Assembly (NCBI RefSeq): GCF_040196175.1
Contig: NZ_JBEFNF010000004.1
Coordinates: forward strand, 1 to 64,000
Reading direction: 5' to 3'
DNA from: Halospina sp040196175
GTDB taxonomy: Bacteria; Pseudomonadota; Gammaproteobacteria; Pseudomonadales; Oleiphilaceae
Length of the DNA: 64,000 nt
Shown here piece by piece: positions 17,504-25,484 of this stretch (position 1 is its first letter; each line of letters starts with the position of its first letter). The translations under genes were made by a program, and so were the position numbers. A model generated the notes under the pieces. That model made no database searches. It was not told where the DNA came from and was given only the letters and a program-made list of their open reading frames with translations.

Positions 17504-19147
17504 TTACGACAGTTGATCCCGGATCAGTTTCTTGTTGACTTTGCCTACGCTTGTTTTGGGGATGTCTTCGACAAAATCAACGCCCTGCGGGATGGCCCAT
17601 TTGTTGATGGTGCCGTTGTCCACGAAACCCTGAAGGTGGGTCTTGATGGCGTCGGCGTCGGCGTTGTCGCCGGGATTCAGAACCACGATGGCGTGCGGGC
17701 GCTCGCCCCATTTGTCGTCCGGAAGGCCGACTACAGCGGCCGAAGCCACGGCGGGATGCTGGCTGATCATGTTCTCAAGATCCAGGGATGATATCCACTC
17801 GCCACCGGTTTTGATGACGTCCTTGATCCGGTCTTTGATCACCAGGGTGTTGTCCGGTTCGATGCTGGCGACGTCGCCAGTGTGTAGCCAGCCGCCGGCC
17901 CACAGCTCTTCACCCTTTTCCGGGTTCTTGAGGTAGCTGGCCGTCAGCCATGGTGCTCGGGCTACGACTTCCCCCTGGGCCACGCCGTCCTTCGGCAATG
18001 GGTTACCGTCCTCATCGTGGATCTCGACCTCCGCCATGGGCACCGGAACACCGGTCTTGATGCGCTTCTCGGTCTGCTGATCCGACGGCAGCTCCAGATC
18101 CTCAGGCTTGAGATGGGTAGCGGTAAGAAGCGGCCCGGTTTCAGACATACCATAGCCGGTGTACATGCTGATGCCCATGTCCGCCGCTGCATCACAAAGG
18201 CCCTTGGGCAGTGCGCTGCCGCCGATCAGCACGTGCCAGTTGCTGAGATCCGCAGTCTTGATGCCCTCGGTGGCCATCAGCATCTGCATGATGGTGGGCA
18301 CGCAGTGGGAGAAGCTCACGTTGTGGGTCTTGAGCAGTTCCACCAGAAGCTCAGGCTCATAGCGGCCAGGGTAGACCTGTTTTACGCCCATCATGGTGGC
18401 CGCGTAGGGCACACCCCAGGCATGCACGTGGAACATGGGTGTGATCGGCATATACACATCGCTGGAACGCATCAGCGGCTGCTCATCGAAGTGCGAAAGC
18501 GTGCCCGTGGCGACCAGGGTATGCAGCACCAGCTGGCGGTGGGTGAAGAAAACGCCTTTGGGATTGCCGGTGGTGCCGGTGGTGTAGAAGGTGGTGGCAA
18601 TGGCGTTTTCGTCGAAGTCCGGGAACTCGAAACAGGAGTTCGCCTTGCTCAGAAGGGCTTCGTATTCGCCGTGGGTCGCCAGTTGGGTACGCTTTGGTGC
18701 GTTGTTGTCTGTGAGCTGGATGGTGCCCTTGACCGTTTCGAGCTGATCGCTCACCTCTTCGACTAGGGGCAGGAAGTCATCGTGGATCAGCACCAAATCA
18801 TCTTCAGCATGATTCATGGTGTAGAGAATCTGCTCCGGCGACAGGCGCACATTCACGGTGTGCAGTACAGCTCCGATCATGGGAATGGCGAAGAAGCATT
18901 CAAGGTAGCGCGGGGTGTCCCAGTCCAGCACCGCCACTGTGTCCCCTTGTTTAACGCCAGCATCCGTGAGCAAGTGGGCGAGGCGGTGGATACGCTCGAC
19001 CAGGTCGGTATAGGTGTAGCGGCTGCGGTTGGCGTAGATGATCTCCTGATCGGGATTGTAGCGGGGGCCGGAGAGCAGGAGCTGTTTGATCAGAAGGGGG
19101 TAGCTGTGCGCGTTCTCAGCGGCGGGCAGTGTCTTGGGCTGTGCCAT
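17504..19147 (-). CDS. Fatty acid--CoA ligase, AlkK-like
   Basis: The 547-residue adenylate-forming enzyme activates medium- or long-chain fatty acids to acyl-CoA. It shows the AMP-binding core YTTGTTGNPKGV, GYGMSETGP, and the C-terminal hinge and catalytic lysine (TSVGKVNKK). Length and pattern match AlkK of alkane-degrading Pseudomonas. ATG 19147 is preceded by GAGAGG at good spacing; the longer open frame adds a 94-residue nonsense leader. Its upstream region lies against the 3' end of uppP. Chain-length preference cannot be read from the sequence. Confidence 0.88.
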   Translation of the reverse strand: MAQPKTLPAAENAHSYPLLIKQLLLSGPRYNPDQEIIYANRSRYTYTDLVERIHRLAHLLTDAGVKQGDTVAVLDWDTPRYLECFFAIPMIGAVLHTVNVRLSPEQILYTMNHAEDDLVLIHDDFLPLVEEVSDQLETVKGTIQLTDNNAPKRTQLATHGEYEALLSKANSCFEFPDFDENAIATTFYTTGTTGNPKGVFFTHRQLVLHTLVATGTLSHFDEQPLMRSSDVYMPITPMFHVHAWGVPYAATMMGVKQVYPGRYEPELLVELLKTHNVSFSHCVPTIMQMLMATEGIKTADLSNWHVLIGGSALPKGLCDAAADMGISMYTGYGMSETGPLLTATHLKPEDLELPSDQQTEKRIKTGVPVPMAEVEIHDEDGNPLPKDGVAQGEVVARAPWLTASYLKNPEKGEELWAGGWLHTGDVASIEPDNTLVIKDRIKDVIKTGGEWISSLDLENMISQHPAVASAAVVGLPDDKWGERPHAIVVLNPGDNADADAIKTHLQGFVDNGTINKWAIPQGVDFVEDIPKTSVGKVNKKLIRDQLS

Positions 19148-19244
19148 TGGGCGCCTCTCTTGCTTGTTGTTGGATGTGCACCTCACAAGCGTAATACAAA
19201 ACGCTGTTCTTTCATGCCCATGTGGGGCTGTGAATCGGATTTTC

Positions 19245-20042
19245 TTACCAGAGGACGAGGACCAGCAGGGCGCCCAGGACCAGCCGGTAGATGACGTAGG
19301 GCATGAGCCCGATACGTTCCAGGAAGCGCAGGAACAGGTGGATGCACAGCAGGGCGCTGATGAACGAGAGCAGCGTGCCCCAAGCGATGGCATGCCAGTC
19401 TGTGGCGCCGCCCTGTTCGATAAGCTCAAGGGTTTTGAGGGCGCCGGCAGCGGTGATCAGGGGGATGGAAAGCCAGAAGGAAAAGCGCGCGGCGTCTTCG
19501 CGGCGCAGACCCAGGAACAGGGCTGCTGTGATGGTGATGCCGGAGCGCGAAGTGCCCGGGATCAGTGCCAGGGCCTGGGCCAGACCGATGATAAGGGCAT
19601 CCTTCAGAGTCACTGCGGCCAATGAGCGTTGGCGTGTGCCCGTGGCATCCGACCACCACAGAAGCAGGCCGAACCCGATGGTGGTGGCGGCGATAACCCA
19701 GCCGGAGCGCAGCTGATCTGCAACCACATCATTGAGAAGGATGCCGGCCAGGCCGGCCGGGATGGTTCCCAGGATTACGGCCCAGGCAAGGCGGCTGTCT
19801 TCGGTGGTGTGACGCTTGGCGGTATCCCGGAACCAGGCATTGGTCATGCGCCAGACATCCTGCCGGAAATAGCTGAGTACAGCGCAGAGCGAGCCTACGT
19901 GCACGGCCACGTCGAAGGCCAGGCCCTGATCCTGCCAGCCGAGAAGGGCAGAGGGGAGAATGAGATGCGCGGAGCTGCTGATCGGAAGGAATTCCGTCAG
20001 GCCCTGAATGATGGCGAGTGCGATGATCTGCCAGATTTCCAT
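19245..20042 (-). CDS. uppP: Undecaprenyl-diphosphate phosphatase
   Basis: The 265-residue polytopic membrane protein of the BacA family recycles the peptidoglycan lipid carrier by removing the terminal phosphate. Signatures: EFLPISSSAHL near the N terminus and PGTSRSGITITAALFLG in the second half, the two catalytic loops. Length is typical. It follows tRNAMet and its terminator on the same strand, so it probably has its own weak promoter. Loss of BacA activity affects bacitracin sensitivity in other bacteria (family knowledge). Confidence 0.94.
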   Translation of the reverse strand: MEIWQIIALAIIQGLTEFLPISSSAHLILPSALLGWQDQGLAFDVAVHVGSLCAVLSYFRQDVWRMTNAWFRDTAKRHTTEDSRLAWAVILGTIPAGLAGILLNDVVADQLRSGWVIAATTIGFGLLLWWSDATGTRQRSLAAVTLKDALIIGLAQALALIPGTSRSGITITAALFLGLRREDAARFSFWLSIPLITAAGALKTLELIEQGGATDWHAIAWGTLLSFISALLCIHLFLRFLERIGLMPYVIYRLVLGALLVLVLW

Positions 20043-20064
20043 GGCGATACGCTCAGAAAATCCA

Positions 20065-20098
20065 TAAAAAAAGCCGCAGCGTCAGGCTCCGGCTTTTT
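20065..20098 (-). terminator. Intrinsic terminator after tRNA-Met
   Basis: Arms at 20073-20080 and 20086-20093 pair over 8 positions with one mismatch and a 5-base loop, followed on the minus strand by a run of seven T (20066-20072). A T run on the plus side (20093-20098) means it could work in both directions. Confidence 0.75.
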
Positions 20099-20106
20099 AC
20101 ACGATA

Positions 20107-20183
20107 TGGTAGCAAGGGGCGGATTCGAACCGCCGACCCCGGCATTATGAGTGCCGTGCTCTAACCATCTGAGCTACCTTGCC
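20107..20183 (-). tRNA. tRNA-Met (CAT), elongator type
   Basis: A 77-base cloverleaf with anticodon CAT in the loop CTCATAA, T-loop TTCGAAT and an encoded 3' CCA. The acceptor stem pairs over seven positions with a G1-U72 wobble. It lacks the initiator hallmark of three GC pairs (GGG/CCC) in the anticodon stem, so it is the elongator form. It is preceded by a strong promoter and followed by an intrinsic terminator. Confidence 0.95.
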
Positions 20184-20224
20184 GTAAACCTCGTCAACGC
20201 CTGAACTTTGGCGTTGAGGCGCGT

Positions 20225-20265
20225 ATTCTCTGGATTTTTCCCCGGGGTGTCAAGACACCCCGGGG
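20225..20265 (-). promoter_or_regulatory. Promoter of tRNA-Met embedded in a 26-base perfect palindrome
   Basis: On the minus strand a consensus -35 TTGACA (20248-20253), a 17-base spacer and -10 GAGAAT (20225-20230) are followed by a GC-rich discriminator, typical of stable-RNA promoters. The -35 lies within a perfect inverted repeat, arms 20240-20251 and 20254-20265 (CCCCGGGGTGTC and its complement). No T run follows the hairpin on either strand, so it is not a standard terminator. Confidence 0.7.
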
Positions 20266-20291
20266 ATTGCGGTCACAGCAGTTAATCAGGC

Positions 20292-21641
20292 TCAGTTCTC
20301 ATCAGCTCCCTCTTGGGCAAAGTGCTCGCGGGTAACGGCGAACACTGTGCCGGAAAGGGCGAGCAGTGCGATCAGGTTGGGTATGGCCATCAGGGCGTTG
20401 AGCACATCCGCGATCAGCCAGATCAGCTCAAGGTTGGCCACTGCCCCCAGGACCAGCAGCACGACCCACAGGTAGCGGTAGGGCATGATTACACGCACAC
20501 CGAACAGAAACTCCGCGCAGCGTTCTCCGTAATAGCTCCAGGCCACAATGGTCGTGAAGGCGAAGAAGATCATGCCGAAGGTGACCACCCAGTTGCCGCC
20601 CGGAATGCCCTGGTTGAACGCCATGGAGGTCAGGGCTGCACCGGACTCGCCGGTTTCCCAGGCGCCGGTAAGTATAATCACTAAGGCTGTCATGGTGCAC
20701 ACAACGATGGTGTCGATGAAGGTGCCCATCATGCCCACTGTTCCCTGGCGTACTGGGCTGTTGGTCTTTGCCGCGGCGTGCGCGATGGGGGCTGAACCCA
20801 GGCCGGCTTCATTGGAAAAGACGCCACGCGCCACGCCGAACCGCAGCGCTGCCCATACAGCAGCTCCGGCAAATCCGCCAGTGGCGGCCGTTCCAGTGAA
20901 AGCCCCGGTGACGATGTTTGCCAGTGCGGCGGGAACCTCAGGAAGGTTCCAAAGGATGACAGCGAGTGCCCCAAGCATGTAGATCACAGCCATCAGCGGA
21001 ACCACCTTCTCGGTCAGTTGCGCGATGCGGCGTATGCCGCCGATGATCACAAGGAAGACCAGAATGGCCAGTACCACGCCGGTTACCCAGGGTGGCACTG
21101 CGAGGTTGGTCTCCACTACGTCGGCCACGGCGTTCGCCTGGACGGTGTTACCAATCCCGAACGCCGCTATCATGGCAAAGAATGCGAACAGGATTCCCAG
21201 CCAGTGCCAGCGGGCGCCCAGGCCATTCTTGATGTAGTACATGGGCCCGCCGACATAGCGCCCTTCTTCATCAACCTCGCGGTACTTTACAGCGAGCAGC
21301 GCTTCCGCATACTTGGTGGCCATGCCCACCAGCGCCGTGATCCACATCCAGAACACGGCGCCCGGGCCGCCGAGCGCGATGGCGGTGGCCACTCCGCCGA
21401 TATTGCCAGTACCGATGGTTGCGGACAGGCTTGTCGAAAGCGCCTGGAAAGGGGTGATCTCACCTTCTTCCGTGGCCTTCCGGCCCAGGAGCATCTGCTT
21501 GAAGCCGTAACCGATGCGGCGTATGGGCATGCCACGCAGCCCCAGCGTCAGGAAGAGGCCGGTGCCGAGCAGCAGGGCCAGCATCGCGGGTCCCCACACG
21601 ACGCTGCTGATGCTCTCCAGTGCGTTCATCAGTGTTTCCAT
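20292..21641 (-). CDS. Sodium:alanine (AGCS family) symporter
   Basis: The 449-residue membrane protein has about ten hydrophobic segments and the AGCS signatures GTGNIGGVATAIALGGPGAVFWMW and NEAGLGSAPIAHAAA. It imports alanine or glycine with sodium. It lies 40 bases downstream of alanine dehydrogenase on the same strand, so uptake and oxidation of alanine are likely co-expressed. Sodium coupling suits a marine or saline habitat. Confidence 0.92.
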   Translation of the reverse strand: METLMNALESISSVVWGPAMLALLLGTGLFLTLGLRGMPIRRIGYGFKQMLLGRKATEEGEITPFQALSTSLSATIGTGNIGGVATAIALGGPGAVFWMWITALVGMATKYAEALLAVKYREVDEEGRYVGGPMYYIKNGLGARWHWLGILFAFFAMIAAFGIGNTVQANAVADVVETNLAVPPWVTGVVLAILVFLVIIGGIRRIAQLTEKVVPLMAVIYMLGALAVILWNLPEVPAALANIVTGAFTGTAATGGFAGAAVWAALRFGVARGVFSNEAGLGSAPIAHAAAKTNSPVRQGTVGMMGTFIDTIVVCTMTALVIILTGAWETGESGAALTSMAFNQGIPGGNWVVTFGMIFFAFTTIVAWSYYGERCAEFLFGVRVIMPYRYLWVVLLVLGAVANLELIWLIADVLNALMAIPNLIALLALSGTVFAVTREHFAQEGADEN

Positions 21642-21681
21642 GCAGTCCTCCAGGTCTGGTTTTTCTATGGGAATGATGGCC

Positions 21682-22797
21682 TCAGCCGAGTATGTCTTCA
21701 GGGGAGGTGGCGCTCCGCCCCTGGCTTTGTGCCACCGGAACGCACGTCAGTGTGCCATCCGCTACGTTCAGGCCGTTACGCAGGTTGCGGTCCGCCTGCA
21801 ATGCCTGGCGCCAGCCCTGGTCAGCGATGCTGAGGATATGCGGCAATGTGGCATTGGTGAGAGCCAGTGTGGACGTTCTGGGAACGGCGCCTGGCATATT
21901 GGCCACGCAGTAATGGACGACACCATCCACCACGTAGGTGGGGGCGGCATGGGTCGTGGGCTGACTGGTTTCAAAGCAGCCGCCCTGATCGATGGCGACG
22001 TCCACCAACACGGCACCGCTGTTCATCCGCGTGACCATATCCCGCGTAACCAGCTTGGGCGCGCCGGCGCCACTGACAAGGACAGCACCAATCACCAGGT
22101 CACTGTCCAGAACAGCCCCTTCCAGGCTGGTTCCTGTGGCATAGAGCGTTTTCAGGGCGGGCCCGAATTGATGGGACAGCCGCTCAAGGACGTCCGGGCT
22201 GCGATCCAGCACCGTGACATCCGCGCCCATGCCCATAGCGATCTGGATGGCATTCTGCCCAACCACGCCCCCTCCGATGACGGTTACCCGGGCTGGCATC
22301 ACGCCGGGAACGCCGCCCATGAGCAGGCCGCGACCACCGAAGATGCTTTCCAGAGCCTGTGCCCCCGCCTGGGCGGACAGCCGACCGGCCACCTGTGACA
22401 TCGGGCGCAGGAGCGGTAAGTGACCGTGGTCATCCGTAACGGTTTCGTAAGCGATGCAGATAGCGCCAGAGTTCATGAGGGCGTCGGTCAACGCCCGATC
22501 CGGCGCCAGGTGGAGATAGGTGAACAGTATGTGCTGTGGCCCCAGCAGATCGCATTCGCTGGGTTGGGGCTCTTTGACTTTAACGATGAGTTCCGCCGTG
22601 CTGACTACTGCCTCAGCATGGGGCAGGATATGGGCGCCTGCCTGCTGGTAGTGCTCGTCGCTGGCATCAATACCCTGGCCAGCGCCGGTCTCCACGTAAA
22701 CCTCATGTCCGTGTGCTGCCAGTTCCCCCACCCCCTCGGGAGTCAGCCCAACCCGGAATTCCTGGCTCTTGATTTCCTTAGGGACCCCAATCCGCAT
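21682..22797 (-). CDS. ald: Alanine dehydrogenase
   Basis: The 371-residue NAD-dependent enzyme converts L-alanine to pyruvate and ammonia. It begins MRIGVPKEIKSQEFRVGLTP, the conserved substrate-domain start, and has the nucleotide-binding loop GGGVVGQNAIQIAMGMGADV. Catalytic Lys and His lie in the N-terminal part. Length is normal for the family. With the AGCS transporter it forms an alanine-catabolic pair. The 185-base region upstream, shared with the ychF 3' side, should hold its promoter; I see no clear regulator site. Confidence 0.94.
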   Translation of the reverse strand: MRIGVPKEIKSQEFRVGLTPEGVGELAAHGHEVYVETGAGQGIDASDEHYQQAGAHILPHAEAVVSTAELIVKVKEPQPSECDLLGPQHILFTYLHLAPDRALTDALMNSGAICIAYETVTDDHGHLPLLRPMSQVAGRLSAQAGAQALESIFGGRGLLMGGVPGVMPARVTVIGGGVVGQNAIQIAMGMGADVTVLDRSPDVLERLSHQFGPALKTLYATGTSLEGAVLDSDLVIGAVLVSGAGAPKLVTRDMVTRMNSGAVLVDVAIDQGGCFETSQPTTHAAPTYVVDGVVHYCVANMPGAVPRTSTLALTNATLPHILSIADQGWRQALQADRNLRNGLNVADGTLTCVPVAQSQGRSATSPEDILG

Positions 22798-22937
22798 GTC
22801 GTCGTCCTCGGCTAGCTTGTGTGACAGCGTTCATGCTAATGCGTCTGCATAAGCAATGTCTCTGCCAAATCAAGCTTATAGCGCAGTGAAATGCAAGGAA
22901 TGGCGGACAAGAAAAGGCTGAAGGGCGGCGTGGCGTT

Positions 22938-22973
22938 ACCGGGACTGACAGCGCATGGGCTGCCAGTCCCGGT
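22938..22973. other. Strong stem-loop downstream of ychF
   Basis: Arms 22938-22951 and 22960-22973 pair over 14 positions (one G-U) around an 8-base loop, only 10 bases after the ychF stop. No T run follows on the minus strand, so it is more likely a 3'-end protecting hairpin than a self-sufficient terminator. Confidence 0.55.
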
Positions 22974-22982
22974 CTGGTGGCG

Positions 22983-24074
22983 CTAGACGTTAAAGCGGAA
23001 GTGGATGACGTCGCCGTCCTGGACGATGTACTCCTTGCCTTCCAGGCGCCACTTGCCGGCTTCCTTGGCGCCGTGCTCGCCGTTGTAGGCGATGAAGTCC
23101 TCGTAGCCCACAACCTCGGCCCGGATGAAGCCGCGTTCGAAGTCCGTGTGGATCACGCCGGCCGCCTGGGGAGCCGTGGAGCCAGTGGGGAAGGTCCAGG
23201 CGCGGACTTCCTTGGGGCCAGCAGTGAAATAGGTCTCCAATCCGAGGAGGTTGTAGCCGGCGCGGATGACGCGGTCCAGGCCTGGTTCCTCCATGCCCAT
23301 CTCGGAGAGGAATTCGCTCTTTTCCTCGTCCTCAAGCTCGGCGATCTCGGATTCGATTTTGTTGCAGATCGCGACTACGCCAGCGCCCTCGCGTTCGGCG
23401 ATGGCGTTCACCGCGTCGAGGTGCGGGTTGTTTTCGAAGCCGTCCTCGTTGACGTTGGCAATATAGACGGTGGGCTTGGCCGTGAGCAGGTGCAGTTCAC
23501 GGATCAGTGCCTGGTCATCCTCGGACAGGTCCATAGAGCGCACCGGGTCGCCCTCGTTGAGCACCGGCTTAATGCGCTCGAATAGTTCCAGCTGGGCCTT
23601 GGCGGTTTTGTCGCCACCCTTGGCGGCGCGTTCGGTCTTTTTGGTGGTGTTCTCGATGGTTGCCAGGTCCGCCAGTGCCAGCTCAGTGTTGATCACCTCG
23701 ATGTCCGAGGCCGGGTCGATGCTGTTGGAGACGTGCATGATGTCTTCGTCCTCAAAGCACCGCACCACGTGGGCAATAGCTTCGGTCTCGCGGATGTTGG
23801 CCAGGAACTGGTTGCCCAGGCCTTCACCCTTGGAGGCCCCTGAGACGAGACCGGCGATATCGACGAACTCCATAGTAGTGGGAATCGTCTTCTCGGGCTT
23901 AATGATCTCCGCGATGCGGTAGAGGCGTGGGTCAGGGACGGAGACCACACCGGCATTGGGCTCGATGGTACAGAAGGGGAAGTTTTCCGCATCGATGCCC
24001 GCGCTGGTCAGCGCGTTGAAAAGGGTGGACTTGCCGACGTTGGGCAGTCCAACGATGCCGCATTTGAATCCCAT
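22983..24074 (-). CDS. ychF: Redox-regulated ATPase YchF (OLA1 type)
   Basis: The 363-residue Obg-family P-loop protein has GLPNVGKSTLFNAL, DIAGLVSGASKGEGLGNQFL (switch II), and NVNE in place of NKxD, the change that gives ATP rather than GTP preference. A coiled-coil insert and C-terminal TGS domain follow. It binds ribosomes and takes part in stress adaptation. It follows pth by 38 bases, the usual gene order. Confidence 0.95.
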   Translation of the reverse strand: MGFKCGIVGLPNVGKSTLFNALTSAGIDAENFPFCTIEPNAGVVSVPDPRLYRIAEIIKPEKTIPTTMEFVDIAGLVSGASKGEGLGNQFLANIRETEAIAHVVRCFEDEDIMHVSNSIDPASDIEVINTELALADLATIENTTKKTERAAKGGDKTAKAQLELFERIKPVLNEGDPVRSMDLSEDDQALIRELHLLTAKPTVYIANVNEDGFENNPHLDAVNAIAEREGAGVVAICNKIESEIAELEDEEKSEFLSEMGMEEPGLDRVIRAGYNLLGLETYFTAGPKEVRAWTFPTGSTAPQAAGVIHTDFERGFIRAEVVGYEDFIAYNGEHGAKEAGKWRLEGKEYIVQDGDVIHFRFNV

Positions 24075-24112
24075 AGCCTGTGATCCTTAACGGAGTTAGA
24101 AATGAGTGGTGA

Positions 24113-24703
24113 TTAGTCGTATCGGAATGCGTGCAAGCGATTCATGGCTGCGCTCCAATCCCCACGGACAGCGTCCGGCAGGGCGCGCAGGCTTTCCTCC
24201 AGCGCCGCTTCGATGGCGCTCATTTCCCGCTTGCCTGCATTGCTGAGTACGTAGTTGATGACCTGCCTGCTGTCGCCGGGATGACCTACCCCCACACGCA
24301 GCCGATGGAATTCGCGGCTCCCCAGGTGTTTAACAGCATCCCGCAGCCCGTTGTGACCGCCATGGCCGCCACCCTGCTTGAACCGTGCTGTGCCCGCGGG
24401 CAGGTCGAGCTCATCATGGGCAACCAGAATGGATTCGGGCGGAATGCGGAAAAAATCGCTGAGGGCCTTGAGCGAACGACCGCTGTGGTTCATGTAAGTG
24501 GTAGGAAAGAGCAGGTGGAGATCCTGCCCCTGCCAATTTACCTTGCTGTGGTAACCAAGGAACTTGCGTTCCTCGCGCAGGGGCTGCCCGGCTTCCCGAG
24601 CAAGCATCTCCACCAGCCAGGCACCGGCGTTGTGGCGGGTTCCAGCGTACTTGGGCCCGGGGTTGCCGAGCCCGGCAATGAGCCTGACCGCGTCGGATGC
24701 CAT
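24113..24703 (-). CDS. pth: Peptidyl-tRNA hydrolase
   Basis: The 196-residue enzyme recycles tRNA from drop-off peptidyl-tRNA. It shows LIAGLGNPGPKYAGTRHNAG with the catalytic His, the TYMNHSG loop, and VAHDELDLPAGTARFKQGGGHGGHNGL with the catalytic Asp. Length is standard. It lies between rplY (24-base gap) and ychF, the conserved rplY-pth-ychF order. Confidence 0.96.
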   Translation of the reverse strand: MASDAVRLIAGLGNPGPKYAGTRHNAGAWLVEMLAREAGQPLREERKFLGYHSKVNWQGQDLHLLFPTTYMNHSGRSLKALSDFFRIPPESILVAHDELDLPAGTARFKQGGGHGGHNGLRDAVKHLGSREFHRLRVGVGHPGDSRQVINYVLSNAGKREMSAIEAALEESLRALPDAVRGDWSAAMNRLHAFRYD

Positions 24704-24727
24704 AGCAGGGCCTGAAAGGGCGGCTTA

Positions 24728-25372
24728 TTACCCGCCGCCTTCCTCTGAGCCGCTGCCGCCACCGCCAGCTTCCTTGGCTTTCTGGCCCTTGGGCTTGTGC
24801 ACCGAAACCACGGGCTGATCGTGGTCTTCACCATGCTGCAGGGCCACGATCTCGACGCCTTTGGGCAGCTTGAGGTCGGACAAGTGTACGATCTGTTCGA
24901 TCTCTACCTCGTTCATATCCACCTCAAGATACTCCGGGAGATCGTCCGGCAGGCAGGTCACTTCGACTTCCATTGCATCGTGGGAGACGATACCACCCTG
25001 CAGCTTGACAGCGGGCGCACTTTCCTCATTGAGGAAGTGGACCGGAACTGTGACGTTGATCTTGTGGCCCTTTTCAACGCGCTGGAAGTCGGCATGAGTC
25101 AGGATCGGCTTGTAGGGATGACGCTGCAGATCCTTGATGATCACGTCTTCCTTTTTGCCGTCGATGCTCAGGGAAATGATGTGTGTGAAGAAGGCTTCGT
25201 TTTCGATCGCCTTTTTCAGGTCATTGTGCCAGAGCGTGATCGGCATTGGATCCTTGCCTTCGCCGCCATAGACGATGGCCGGAATCTTGCGCTCAACGCG
25301 ACGCAGGCGGCGGCTCGCACCTTTCCCTTTGACGTCGCGCTGGAATGCTTCAAGTTCAAATGATTGTGCCAT
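24728..25372 (-). CDS. rplY: 50S ribosomal protein bL25, long CTC/TL5 form
   Basis: The 214-residue protein binds 5S rRNA. An N-terminal L25 domain (about 1-95, RRLRRVERKIPAIVYGG) is followed by a C-terminal TL5 domain and a glycine-serine-glutamate tail. E. coli L25 is only 94 residues; the two-domain form is the general-stress CTC type found in many gammaproteobacteria. It lies downstream of prs across a 112-base leader that can fold into a hairpin. Confidence 0.95.
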   Translation of the reverse strand: MAQSFELEAFQRDVKGKGASRRLRRVERKIPAIVYGGEGKDPMPITLWHNDLKKAIENEAFFTHIISLSIDGKKEDVIIKDLQRHPYKPILTHADFQRVEKGHKINVTVPVHFLNEESAPAVKLQGGIVSHDAMEVEVTCLPDDLPEYLEVDMNEVEIEQIVHLSDLKLPKGVEIVALQHGEDHDQPVVSVHKPKGQKAKEAGGGGSGSEEGGG

Positions 25373-25387
25373 GGTTCCTCCTGGGCA

Positions 25388-25421
25388 TCCACGGGGCCCG
25401 CGACCAGGCTTGGTCCGTGGA
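25388..25421 (-). promoter_or_regulatory. Structured leader between prs and rplY
   Basis: TCCACGG and CCGTGGA (7 pairs, 25388-25394 and 25415-25421) enclose a further small stem, just ahead of the rplY ribosome site. A second hairpin (CGGCC/GGCCG with a short loop) lies slightly upstream at about 25434-25448. Neither has a T run. It may regulate or stabilise rplY mRNA. Confidence 0.35.
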
Positions 25422-25484
25422 CGTTTTGAATCGGCCTTTCGGGCCGGTTAACAGTCAATAACGCCGTGCGACCACGCCATCGAT

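Noticed and set aside
20240..20265. Palindrome read as an intrinsic terminator of the symporter gene.
   Set aside because: There is no T run on the proper side, and it contains the -35 of the tRNA-Met promoter, which explains part of it better.
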